A stretch of DNA of 64,000 nt, from the NCBI GenBank assembly GCA_948099385.1, contig CANUEZ040000020.1, positions 6,046,501 to 6,110,500 of the forward strand, written 5' to 3'. The DNA comes from Fasciola hepatica. Lineage: Eukaryota > Platyhelminthes > Trematoda > Plagiorchiida > Fasciolidae. This document shows, piece after piece, positions 1-11,044 of this stretch. Both the position numbers and the translations under genes were made by a program. Under the pieces are notes generated by a model, which was given only the letters and a program-made list of their open reading frames with translations, searched no databases and was not told the origin of the DNA. How positions within the stretch are numbered: the first letter of the stretch is position 1; every line of letters begins with the position of its first letter.

Positions 1-2055
1 TGACCAAAGCTTCGGCAAAGTATTTGAAAGAAGCATGAGATACCTTACCGCCACGGTAAACCTGTGTCCACCACTCATACCAGTCAGCATATTGGTGGTG
101 CCCTATTTGTTTTGGAGGAAGCCGCTGTGCATTAGCGACTTAAAACTACTTCCTCGCATAAGCTCCAGGATTGCGCTTTTAACGGTGTACTCGAAGGCGC
201 TTCTAGGGATAAATTTAATAGTGGTGGCTTATGGCTCGTGGAAAGTTGTCGGTCTCCTTTTCAGCGAATTGGGGTAATTACCGCATACTTACATAAATCA
301 GCGAACCCTCTACCATTCCTAACTGAAAGCACGTATAGCTTGGCTTTGCAAGAGTGCAGAAGCTTTCTTCAGAATGCGAGTGTGAACTTCGTCCGGTCCC
401 TTCAAACTGGAGAGGCTGAATGCTTTGAGACTCTAATCTGTCAATTTGTGAGACCCTGTGAAGTGCTTCAGTCAGGAAACCAATGGTGTTGGCTGAAGAG
501 TAGGGAGTGTACTCACAGGCAATACTACTGCAAATAAAAGTGTAATCAAATTTATGGAAGTCATTGTTTTTTGTCAAAATACGGCATAACCGAACAAACG
601 GGTACCCAGGCGAAGCGAGATGGACCCGAATATTCCAAGGCGGTAGATTAGCAAAGTATAAACGCAAAAATTATATGAACTTCAGCTACACAGCCAAAGT
701 GATTACGAAAAAAGGACCAAAGTTTACCACTGTTCAATAGCAAGAGCTGTCACCGAAAAGCGGGTTACTAGGTCAGGTCAACCTGAGCCCTCGCCAAGGA
801 AAATGTGCGATATGAACAAGCGTGTTCAAAGATGCAGAATGGCATGTGCTGCTACTGTGCGAATTTTGACAGATAAATCACTTGTTGAGGAATAAGCATG
901 TACAAGGAACATTCGGTCCCAATTTTCCATACACAAATGACATTTTTTGATACATCTTCCACGAAAATCCTTCCTTGGTTTTTTTTATCTAACGCTTGAG
1001 AAGGGGTCATGATTCTCGCCATACCTGCCTAGCCCCAGCGTCAGTGTCAATAGCGCTCCAGCATATATGTACCTCTGTGTCTGTTGCTGGTTTATCGCGG
1101 GCAATTTTTCTTGCGAATCCGCCCCAGAATCCCGCGGCAACGTTTCGTCTCATAATCACAAGGAGCTTTCCTATCTGTATGCAGAAGCATAGGTAGGAGG
1201 GTGACACGGTAACTAACCTGCCCATGACACTACGAAAAGGACGACGACAGTGAAGCCGACAACGACGTTGATCCGACAAGGACAAGGACACACAGCGCCG
1301 CCGGATGTGCTGGATGTGGCGCTTTTCCGTGAGGGTTACACGTACACGATCTGCAAAAGCATAGAAATAATGAAAAACCCGATGAGTCGAAGCCCCGTAG
1401 GTGTATAAGCAGGAGCCAAGGCTTACTTGGCCTCTGCTAGTAGGGCTCTCATTATTTCTTTGCCATCGCAGACCGTGTACTTACAACCCCCACGGAAGAG
1501 CTCTGCAGCCAGCACTTCTAGTGGCCCTGCCTGTCCTTGTCCGTGTCGAATCGCCGCCAATTTCTTTGTCGTGTTGTCTTGTTACAGGGGCAAAATTGGG
1601 ATGGGCAAACAGTTCTTAGGAGTGGGATGAATAAAAGAATTCATCACGGGAGCAAGGCGGCAAAAGTAGGAATATGAAGTTTCATCGAGGAATGGAAGCA
1701 AGCCCAAAAACGTTTCAGTATCGGGAAGTTCGTATTACCTTGGCAGGACCGCTTCAACAATGGTTGCTTGACGAGAAAAGTAGTGATGCGGACATTGATC
1801 GGAAGCTGAAGCTACGAGTGAAACATTGAAAGCAAAAGCTTTCCTACAAGCCGTCGATAAATGATTGTTCCAAGCCCAGGGCTCATCCGGAGTATCCACA
1901 GGTTCCTCCCTGGTCACTTTTACAAATCTTGTCAAAAGAGAGGTATAGTAATAACCTAAAGGTTGTGTAGAGGAGTCAAGTGGGTGGGGGAGATAAACGA
2001 GACAAAAGCAGAGTTGGCCGGCACCGATAGATCGGAGGCGTCTTCCTTCAACGTT
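1..2055. other. Unassigned left flank (about 2 kb)
   Basis: I recognise no gene here. Short frames on both strands overlap without any family signature. The stretch lies downstream (3') of the minus-strand BEL/Pao integrase and may include that element's 3' untranslated region and LTR, but I could not confirm an LTR pair. It contains the foldback repeat listed separately. A stretch of about 75 bases near 620-700 resembles 7010-7085 on the other side of the BEL/Pao element. Confidence 0.5.
1268..1553. repeat. Foldback (inverted) repeat, two ~110-bp arms
   Basis: The arm at 1268-1380 matches the reverse complement of 1443-1553 along its length, with roughly 70-75% identity by eye and a spacer of about 62 bases. 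Shared blocks include the 'gacaaggac' stretch, 'ttccgtg.gggtt', 'gtacac' and 'gaaataatga'. A transcript could fold into an imperfect hairpin. It could be two head-to-head copies of one repeat or the arms of a small foldback element. I see no clear flanking target duplication. Confidence 0.7.
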
Positions 2056-2088
2056 TGCCCATGTCGGCCTAGCCCAAACTGCTGCCAC

Positions 2089-3110
2089 CTTCAGGCAGAC
2101 ACACATTTCTAACGTCATGAAGGCACATTCCGTTCCCTGTTTTCACTAACACCGTACAAACGAGTTCGTCCGAGTCGGCCTGGTACTCTTAGATAATTCT
2201 AAGCGGCGACCTCTCAAGTTCGATTTGTCACTCTGCCATGGGTAAAACTTCACCTGTCTTGGAAGATTTCTTTTGAGCAATCCACTTTTGCCTGGACTGT
2301 ATTGTTGGCAGATATTCCCATGTCCACCCTTTCCAAAACAATTGTGCAAGGAAACGTGCTTTGTTTCCGACCGTGCGGGTATATGCACTTTAGTGTGGTT
2401 TTCAGTTTGCTGCCTTTGTTTAATCTTTTCAATAATGAATTATTTGGGGTCACAGCAGTTTCATCTGTTTCGTTGGAAGCAACAGGTTCTAACGGTCATT
2501 TGATTAAAGTTTGCTCTAATTCAACAAGCAGGGTGATTAGCTTCCCGTCACCTAAATGGTGTCTTTCCGCCAGCAACCTTGGTATCCTCCTTGCAGACTG
2601 TATTGGCCTTCCCCACACACTCCCACGAAGATTGCTGTGCGAAGAGTTAAAGAGCCCTCAAACTCCCTTAATGTTGGTTCTATTCCCAATCAGAAACTTA
2701 TCCAGATGCATCCCTTAATTCTCCAGATCCCCCGGGCTCCGACAAAATGTGGTCCCTAGTACGAGATAGCTTTGGATAGCATACCACATCTGCCGGCAAA
2801 TCGTTTGGAAGCCGTCCTAAACGACTCGCTGTTCATTGTGTGCGCCATTTATTGATGAACCACTCTCGTCTGTAAGCAGGTCACTGGGCAACCGGATCCT
2901 TTTTAAATAATTGTTTGCCTGGTTGATATAAAAGGACCGAGACAGTCAATACTCGCCTTCGAGGACGGCCACCCACTTTCTGCTGCTCCAGCCACTAGCG
3001 GCATGGACAACACTTGCTTTCCTATGACTGCTTTTTGCTGTTGACATCGGATACAGTTATAAACAACGCTTTTGTTGGGGCTGTTTTGGCCGTGACCCAA
3101 AGCAGTTGGC
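2089..3110 (-). pseudogene. BEL/Pao integrase remnant
   Basis: The minus strand at 2903-3100 encodes an integrase zinc-binding and core start: NCIRCQQQKAVIGKQ followed by SIDCLGPF, matching the (I/V)DYFGPF block of BEL/Pao integrases with a cysteine replacing tyrosine. Near 2.6-2.75 kb there is a weak match to the second catalytic aspartate region. At 2231-2344 a frame reads YLPTIQSRQKW, the conserved C-terminal motif of this integrase class. At 2089-2177 the tail includes DELVCTVLVKTGNG. Several frames are needed, so the gene is broken. The integrase would insert cDNA into host chromosomes; this copy cannot act. Confidence 0.8.
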
Positions 3111-3119
3111 CGATACTAT

Positions 3120-4440
3120 TTACCAAGTGAGTCTTTGCAGTACTTTCCTCGATTGCATGGCAAAACCGGTTTAACAATCATTTTACCTGTTGCCTGCTGG
3201 AGCAAGTTATCGGTTGTTTGGTGTCCAAACCCGAGTAGGTTATCCATTTTACGCTCCGTTTCTAATAATCTTCCTACCTTAATAAGGTTGCCTCCTCAAC
3301 TGACTTTAGAGACTTTTGATTTTTCTGTTCTCCGAGTCTTCGCCTAATGATGCATATTCCGAGACGGATGTTTTCATTTGTGTGAGGCGCATTGCCTTGG
3401 CCTCAGCTTGTCTGATTTCCATAAAGAGTAAGGGGCCGATATTCGGGCTACTTCTCTGTCTGATACGAGCCAATGTCAGCATCTGATGTTTTTGTCTTGT
3501 TCACGAGGCGGCTGCTCTGGTTCCTTGGTCCTAGCAGGATAGCAGCACAGTTTGATCAGCAAAATATCATTGCCGATGGCGATTGCTAAATGACAGCAAA
3601 TAATTCAGCGGTCCCTTCTAGACGGCCCGTGAATAACTATCAGTTTGTCTGCCATGTGGGTGTTAAACCGAGTGCTAGCACTGTGAATAGAGTGAGTTTT
3701 GATGGAGAAACCTATCCGAAATATCGCGTCTTAGATCGTCCCTACATGCGCTGTTTCAACTTGGCTGCCACTCTCATGAGAAGAGGTGCCGCATTCGATT
3801 CCGATTTAGGGATAGACACTCGTGAAGTAACAGTGGATTTGGGGAAAAAACTCGGCTTTACCTGCGTCTAACTGTCGCAAGCAACCTCTCCGTAACTCAC
3901 CTCGGATGCATCTTAAAACAGACACATGCGGACATTGGCGTATCAGGTGCTGGACTTCTGGCTAGTTCTGTCTGTCCCAGGCTGGTTAGTCCCCTCAACC
4001 TTTCAAGCAAAATGTTTCGGGGATTGTCTTTCGAGGCTTTGTCTCACTTCATCTTATTTCTGCACAGATGTTGCAGTTTCATCTTTCCCAGAAGCAACCC
4101 TGGTGACACGAACGAGGTCAAATCAATAGGCTTGCGACAGTTGAAATCAGCCCTCTGAACCTCAGCGGCCTTTCTGGAATTTTGGCTGGAATATAAACCC
4201 GTCAGCTTCAGCATCTCGCAGTTGCCTTATGGTGCTTCCGAATGACAAACAGTTCCAGCGAAGTTCTCACACTCCCCCAGCTGTTTTTCTTTGGATATGG
4301 ACTAAAGCTCCTTTCTGCCCTCCGACATCCTTTTCGTTCGATGAAAACCGTCCAATTTCAGAATCGCCTTAGCTGGACCACCAGCTACATAGCTGCTTGT
4401 GCATCACAGTATGTTTCGGGAAATTTGTCAGCGTAAAAGT
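3120..4440 (-). pseudogene. BEL/Pao RT connection and RNase H region, heavily decayed
   Basis: This stretch separates the RT and integrase remnants. Near 4030-4110 the minus strand reads GLLLGKMKLQHLCRNKMK, the conserved connection after the BEL/Pao polymerase palm, with the 'pl..lsP..lp.K.llQ.LC' pattern. The remainder should hold RNase H, but I could not identify its catalytic residues with confidence. A 93-residue plus-strand frame at 3590-3871 has no recognisable domain and looks like chance. Confidence 0.55.
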
Positions 4441-4446
4441 TTTCAA

Positions 4447-5349
4447 TCAATTTAGACAGCACTGTTGGATAACCTGAAGATTCGTATCGTCTAACCGCAT
4501 CTCCTGTGTCAAAGTTCGTGTACAACTTTGAATAAACCGCCCAAAAATAGACACACCGCCAAGCAGTATCCTTGAGGTTGTTAGTTTACATCGCAATTCG
4601 GCCACCATAGTACGGGTGATGAATCTTTGTGTTCTACAATGACCTTTACCTGAAGGAACATTTCCCTTACGGCGGCATATACCACTACTTTGCCCATTCT
4701 GAAAGGGCACAAAGCCTCGATCGGCGGGGTAGTCGCGTCACGGCTTTGCAGAGTGCAGCCATTCAGAGAACTTCCGCGGTATTTCGCTGCACGGTTAGAG
4801 ACCATTTCTACGTTCTCGAGTTTTTTCTGGGTTTTATTTGGGATGCTGTGATAGATACCATGTTCTTTCAATAAAGTCTGCATGAACTGCTCTCGCTACA
4901 TAGCCCAGGTCTGGGTGGCTAGGCTTAGGTTCCAGATATCCCCTGCTCCATTTTAAACCTTGAACCAAAAGCATATTTAGGTACGTCGATTCTTTTAGAA
5001 CAGTTTCTCGGTTGTTTGATAGATGGCTCATTCCAGGTGGCCACGGGACCGGCACTTCAAATTGTTCGGTGGTGTACTGCGTGAAAACATTTGCTACTGA
5101 CGAAGCTGTTTTATCCTCCAGCGAAGGTTTCTCTCTTTCCTTAAGTATGTCCAAAAATTCGTGAACATACAACTTCTGTAGTACGATCTCGATGTCGCCT
5201 TCAGTTGGATCTTGGATGTTCACGGAGGCATTTTGGGCATCTGCAGTAAGTGGTCCGCAGTCTCTATCCGAATACGAGACGAAAAAAGCAGGCCTCTCCG
5301 AGCCTTCCGAGCCTTCATTCCAGTACCCTGTGAGCTTCAGGCACATCAA
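4447..5349 (-). pseudogene. BEL/Pao reverse transcriptase remnant
   Basis: The minus strand at 4834-5349 carries the conserved approach to the polymerase: SLEDKTA, VPVPWPPGM, LSNNRETVLKES, then VARAVHADFIERTWYL near the frame break. In another frame, 4581-4883 continues with AAKYRGSSLNGCTLQSRDAT and MGKVVVYAAVREMFLQVKV, the BEL/Pao fingers/palm block just before the catalytic site. A third frame at 4447-4710 degenerates where the YVDD box should lie (LKTFTLTNF), so the metal-binding aspartates are not readable. At least two frame changes break the gene. The plus-strand element at 28.1-28.9 kb shows the same blocks in order. Confidence 0.85.
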
Positions 5350-5416
5350 AGCTGACTAGCTTGTCAACTTATATGATCCTCATTTTCTCGAATGTTACGC
5401 CTCGCACTTAAGGCTA

Positions 5417-5647
5417 CTAATTTGCCATGACTTCAGTGGATTCCGTGAGTCTCGTCGTCAGGCTATTATGAGTGGAAGCCTCTGGCACGTCGAATATATC
5501 TCTATCCATTGATGGCGATAGGTTTATTTTGATCTGTTGCGACTGAATTTTACGTGTGCCTCCAACTTTACTGATCATTAGCAGCTTGGATGAGGCTACA
5601 TCTTTGCGCGAAGTCACGGGAAACTGGCGCTGTGTCAGATCCTCCAT
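5417..5647 (-). pseudogene. BEL/Pao protease-region remnant
   Basis: A 76-residue minus-strand frame (RKDVASSKLLMISKVGG, ending RLTESTEVMAN) sits between the gag zinc-knuckle remnant and RT. That is the position of the aspartic protease in BEL/Pao polyproteins. I see no D(S/T)G catalytic triplet, so the assignment rests on position and on the uninterrupted frame. The catalytic part may be deleted or mutated. Confidence 0.4.
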
Positions 5648-5936
5648 CCAAAAACAACCGCCTCACCAATTACTTTGTTCGTCTTTACTCCTGCTGAGGT
5701 CACACCCGAACTTATAGAATCGTCTGAGTTGCTTGCTAACATGCAGACAGCCCTGCATTCGGTTAGGGTTTAAGGTTCAAGTTTGTGAACTTTGTGCCAA
5801 AGGGGGTGCTGGTTTCGTCCACGTCCTTCAAGGTAACATCCAGCTTTCTTAACCTACTAGGCAGCCAAGTGTGATCCAATGACTCAAACAAATCAGGCAC
5901 ACTTCTCTTAAGCCACCTTCCATCCTTCAGAAATGT

Positions 5937-6960
5937 TCAACTCCAGAAAAGTGGGGATTCTGGCAGTCGACGGGTCCCGTCAAATTGTTTACAATTCGTC
6001 ATATGTGTGGTGTCAAAAGAGGTAGTTTCGGCACCTGGACACGGTTTGTTCTCTGGGCAGTCCTTCTGCCCCACTAGTGGACTGCCTACACTCGGCCTGG
6101 TTACCCTCCGATTGCGAACCACCTGTCCGACTCCGCTATTGGCAGTCCACGACTGTCAGTCGATTTAGTCGGTAAGATCATTGAATTTAGCCTCACATCT
6201 ACAACAGCATATTTTTTCTGCTTCCTGGGCCCAAAGATCTGTAGTGCAACGGGCAGCCAATTAACCGTGGATTCTACTGTTTGCAGTGAGGATAAACCAG
6301 AAAAATAGTTTAGTTGATTGGGGTGCGATTCAGCAATTCCTTTCTTTCCCCGCTGGGTTAATTACCGAATGCACATTACACTACGGACTTCTAGTCTCCA
6401 GAAGTACCCTTCAAGTGAGTTCGAGAGCTACTCTGAAAGGTGGTCCAAAAATGTCCCGCAGAGTATCAGGGGCTCTCCCATGGCTTATACCATGATCCAA
6501 CATTTCGCTCCCCCCTACGGGTTCTAGGGCTCGCCAGGGGGAACAATTCATGAGTTGGAGCAAATTTTTCTTAGATGCAGGCTCTTACACTATACGAAGT
6601 TCTCGTACTGCCCTGTGAGTTTTAAGTGTTCATCTGTATATCACTCGAACGTCATCATTTCGACTTTGGGAAGATCTGCTGTTGATGGCTTTGTTGACAC
6701 CGGCCTCTAAACCGATCCCTGGAATTTCATCTCACGAGATACTTCTAAGCCTGCCTTTATCCCATCAGTGTTTGCAGAAGGACATGTCACTCGGCTTATC
6801 GTGAACTGATTTCCCTTGATCTCCGGCCAACTTAAAATCGTTCTCCAAATGGGCCATATAAAGTCTATGCATATCAGTTTCTTTAAGCTGTAAATCACCT
6901 GATGAAGCACATAAAAGGGCACTGACATCAACAAAAGACTCAACAGTACCTTAAAACCCA
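5937..6960 (-). pseudogene. BEL/Pao gag remnant
   Basis: On the minus strand, a stretch near 6180-6310 reads LSSLQTVESTVNWLP. The same block (LNSLQTMECITRVLP) occurs in the gag of the plus-strand BEL/Pao element near 26.98 kb, a conserved feature of the family's capsid-like region. Downstream, 5937-6122 contains TTHMTNCKQFDG, resembling the start of the cysteine-rich nucleic-acid-binding region. Upstream, 6707-6961 gives an 84-residue frame that may be earlier gag. The frames do not join without shifts. Gag would package the RNA in cytoplasmic particles. Confidence 0.6.
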
Positions 6961-8811
6961 AGATTATTCGACCCTCCTCAGAGACTTGCAGTTTCTCTCC
7001 CTATCCAAGATGGACCCGGATAGTCTATGGCGCTAGATGAGCAGAGTACTGAAGTACAAAGCAAAATTTTAATTATGAACTATAACGACTACCAAAAGAG
7101 AACCCACTTTCAACACTTTTGGAATAAAAGGGCGAACTAATGGTGAAAGTCTTATGGCTCGGTAGAGAAGCGAGGTCTTTGTAGTGTGCTCCCCTTAAAT
7201 GGTAAACTTCTGGTTTATGGAGACCGAGATTTCGAGATGGAATCAGAAATGGTGATGTGAATTGCCTGCTAAGGATCTCGCTTTATTCGGGCAGGGTGGC
7301 CATACACCAATATACGTAATACTGTACGCGTTTATACAGCACCCGCCGGCCCCCGCTTAGCAGTGATTCCATGGCGCATTCGACTCCGTACAAATAATCC
7401 GCAGAAATATTTTACATGGACAGGCCAGTTTTGGATTTCCTTACCTGCCATGAGTTCGGGAAACAATCTTGACGGATGCCTCGCCGTTTTGTGGAAACGC
7501 AAGCACAGGCACCTCCAAGCACAGCAAAGAACGGGCAACGGTCAAGCCGTCAGGTGCCCGATCATCACCATGCCACATTGAATGAGGCATTGAATCGAAA
7601 GCTGAGTGGAGTTCCCAATGGAGCAGCTGGGTACTCAGCTCTGAGCAAATCTGGTTTCACTCAGAAAAACTGCTTGCTTGCAGCCTGAATTACAGTCTTC
7701 AGCAGTGAACTGAATGCCAGCCAAAACCTTAAGAGCGATTGAAACCTAGCGCTCAGCCATGGATGCCGCCTTTCTGCTCTGAGCGATTGATAGATAAGTG
7801 TAATTTAGCAGCCGCAGTGATTATGCTTCAGTTTCGATGCATTTGCTTGGTTAGTGTTACCGCTGACGGAGGTAAGTGGTGGCAGACCTCCGGTTGAGAA
7901 GTAAAACTCGGTTGAAGGATTTCAAAGACGATGGATTTTACTTTTCTTTGCTTATTTGTTTTACATATACAGTCGATGTTATCACCTAACTCAGGTCCAC
8001 CAGTTGTGCTTTCAGCCTGCTCGAACTAAGAACGTGCTGTCCAACTGTTATCGAAAGTCTAAGGCTCGGTTGGTCCTAAGCTTTGGCTTTCCGTCGGATT
8101 TTGTTCTTGCATCAGCCTGAGACTGACTACAGTCAAGTGGGCATTTGTACCGTATTTTTGTACTCATGCAGTGATTGGTTATATGCCCCACTGTTGACGT
8201 AAACGTTTCTTTGAATGTTGTGCGGCCAGTGCTCTGGTTCTCGAGCCAATGTACCTTGGTATTTGTGATGGAGGGAGTCGTAATGGATTTCGTGTTTATA
8301 TGGACAGTCAGAAACAGTCTGTCGTAAAACTTTGGATGTTTCTCAGAAGTACGAGTCCTGTTTTTGACCGTCCTTACCGTTTGCCGTATACATTCATGGG
8401 CGCAGTCTGTGTAAATGCGGCTTGTTCCAAAGACTCCATACGTGTTTCATGCCCCATCTTTGGATTACCTCGATAAACTTCTTATTACACCCCAGTACTG
8501 GCATCCTCATTAGGTTGTTACTCGCCAGGTAATGCCTGATGCACTTGCAAAACATCTAACGGAAGAACTCAAAAGTATGGTCAGATCAGTTAGGATCACA
8601 GGACGTGCCGCTTGACCAGCGGGATTCCAGGATATTGCCTTCGTGGACTTTGCTATTTTAACGTCCTCAGACTAAGAAGAAGCATCCTCTGTACCTTGGG
8701 CTTGTAGGATGCGATTACAGAAAACACAAATGCGACCACTCGGAGTATAAGGCAGGACCCACCGTTTTTGACAGACGTTAAGGTCCAATAAAGTGCAATT
8801 TGTGGGCGCTT
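6961..8811. other. Unassigned interval
   Basis: No gene recognised. The part next to 7.0-7.4 kb is where the 5' LTR and leader of the minus-strand BEL/Pao element would be expected, but I found no clean LTR pair. Small overlapping frames at 7332-7688 and 8249-8476 show no family motifs. Confidence 0.5.
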
Positions 8812-9170
8812 TGCTTATGCCAAATCCTTCTCGGAACTTATACTTGTTTTTTCCTTAACATTGTAATTGGGCTGGAAGTTAGCTTACTGGAGAGTGAGAG
8901 TGAGTTCGGGGTGAGAATTTGGATGGCACCTTTCTTCAGGTATCGCTGATGGGCTTGACGATAGATCACTAACCGACGGAAGAGACTGCAGTTTTGCTTC
9001 CTCTCGCGGCCTTGAGGGACACATTTGCGGGTGCGAGTAGTTTGGTATTCAGGGAGTGTGGAGATTGCTTCCAACCATACCCTGCCCATATCATTCCAGG
9101 GCATCCTGACCTTGCTAGATGGTCTTACCTCCTTCGGCAGTTTTTCCATGAGTTCCATGGGAAGGAATTT
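8812..9170 (-). repeat. Repeat A, divergent copy (LINE 3' end)
   Basis: This interval aligns along about 350 bases with 48509-48860 and with the reverse complement of 17050-17407, at roughly 75-80% identity by eye. Shared blocks include the stretches around 'gatagatcactaaccgacg' and 'gtgtggagattgcttccaac'. On the minus strand the other copies read WNQLPEEV, the motif found near the C-terminus of CR1/Jockey-type reverse transcriptases. Here the equivalent is MEKLPKEV. I read it as an old copy of a LINE 3' end (RT C-terminus plus 3' tail). Confidence 0.75.
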
Positions 9171-11040
9171 TTCCCGATGCATCTGACTGCTCGAGGCCTA
9201 CTCGTCAATGCCAGTTTAGCGCTGACATTAGATGAGTGGACCCCCATGATCCCAGACTCAGAGCAAGGTGGCACTGACGCTGACCATATCTTGAACTCGA
9301 CATGTTCTGACCAATCAATAACTGGGTCAAAATAACTCAGGGCTCGAGTGGCCACCCTTGAATCTGAGGTTGCTCACCTGGGAGCCGTTATCATGACTTC
9401 GTCTCAGACAAATTCCGTGGCACCTCAGGCGGTCAGAGTATCCCAGGAGACGGCTAAAAGAGCAGCCCCTCTAATCAGTTGGGTGTCCAATGCAGGCGAG
9501 AGGGTTGTAAATTGTGGTCTTTTACGAAAAATCCAAGTCCGATGGAACAGGCTAAAACTCCGTTTAGAGGCCTAATCGCTGAAGTTCCCAACTCTCCGAA
9601 GGCATCTTGACGGATTTTGGGGTCCAAGAAAAAATCCACCAAGCCTAGTCTTAGAATTCAATCTTAACGGCGCTCCCTTGGATTTTTCAAAATAACAGGC
9701 ACAATGAAAACGTTCTTGCATGTCGAAAAAGTCTCCAGGGACAAATGGCTGTACGTCCACTCTGAAGGAAAGCAGGCTCGAGTTGCCCAACCCGGTAAAG
9801 CCGAATCCCGGGGGAAGAACAATGACTTTGAGATTCTTTGTTCCCCGGAATCTTCCCTACTAAACTGGGGAAAAAATCGAGGCCCCCGTTACCTGATGAA
9901 CCCACTGAATGTGCATTTGTCGGAGCCCGTCAGTAGCTTATTGTTCTCTTTTTGCAGGTAAAGCTCTTGCTGAGCGTTTACCACTCAGCACGTTGAATGT
10001 GAGTCTAGAAAGTCCACACCATGAGCGTTAATTATTCGCTGTCTTTACAGTGCCCGTGTCTGCAGAAGCTCCTAAAAAACGGGCAGGCAGTTGAGAAAGC
10101 ACAACTGACAGCCAAGCTACTGTGAAGTTCGGGCTTTCACTGAAGCCGAAAACAGGCCCAAACCCTGACAGCAACCTCAAAAAGTGGCCATAAAGGATCG
10201 GATCCTCTATCAAAGGCTTCAGGGATGGAATCGAGCTGCAAAGGGTCCCGAAAGATACTCACGCTGGTCTTTTTCCCTCAACCGTAGTTCCTATTCTTCT
10301 CACATTTCCGCTGTGCATGCCTCAAAATGCATCTCTGCCTACTGCCCGGTCATCAGTAACTTACCGGATATCAGGCTGTTGGCGGCTGACAAAAAACCTT
10401 GCGTCCTAGCAACCGAAGAAGTTCCGCTTACCCCAGATAACCTCGACGGCGAGTCTCGCCTCACGGGGCAAACCTTAGTCCGATAGGGCTCCTTAAAAAT
10501 CAAACCAGGTGGGTGGTTCTATATCACTGCAGTCGATTTTCCTCTCACTTCAGTTGGTCTCTTCCCAAGCTCCCTTTGCCCAGTCTTTACTGATGAAGAT
10601 TAGAACGCGTTCCTCATACATTCTGCTAACAAGTGTGATCTATCATTCTACACACTCTAGCTCAGGAAAAGCTCTTCATCCAGCAGGACAGCTGCGGGGC
10701 CCACGGCTTAGTTGTTCCTTCACCCACTCCCTTTAACCGCGAGGCGCTAGGTGTTAATTAGATGATAATTAGCGCTAATATTTCCTTTGGGACGGCATCT
10801 GAACTCTCCCGGTAGCTACACGTCAATGAGTCAATTAGACACCGTACAGAGCACACTCTCCCACTGTTTGACCTGGTAAGCTTAAGCAAGATCCACCGGG
10901 ATAAAATGGTCCCATGACAGCCTTTTGTAGCCAGGATTGATCACGCTAACCTTTTTCTGATTACGTAATTCGCTGGCTAGATAGTGATTTCCAATGCATT
11001 CAGAAGAGGCAGTTTTGGTGATCTAAAGTCCTCTCTGGTT
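9171..11040 (+). other. Unassigned; possible 5' part of the 11-13 kb LINE
   Basis: Broken plus-strand frames precede the reverse transcriptase at 11.0-13.0 kb, for example 9348-9575, 10184-10486 and 10509-10736. A short LESEVAHL-like heptad stretch at 9351-9380 could belong to a LINE ORF1 coiled coil, but no zinc finger or endonuclease motif is secure. I therefore leave the region unassigned. Confidence 0.35.
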
Positions 11041-11044
11041 CAAA

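Larger units (their letters stand above)
2060..6960 (-). mobile_element. Decayed BEL/Pao LTR retrotransposon (minus strand)
   Basis: Read on the minus strand, the order is gag, protease-like region, reverse transcriptase, RT connection and integrase, which is the BEL/Pao order. Gag residues (LSSLQTVES) lie near 6.2-6.3 kb and RT between 5.35 and 4.45 kb. The connection (GLLLGKMKLQHLCRNKMK) is near 4.05 kb, the integrase zinc motif near 3.05 kb, and the integrase tail ends near 2.09 kb. Every domain is broken by stops and frame changes, so it is an old non-autonomous relic. No LTR pair could be confirmed. The sequence differs enough from the plus-strand BEL/Pao element at 23.7-32.1 kb to be a separate family. 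Confidence 0.85.
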
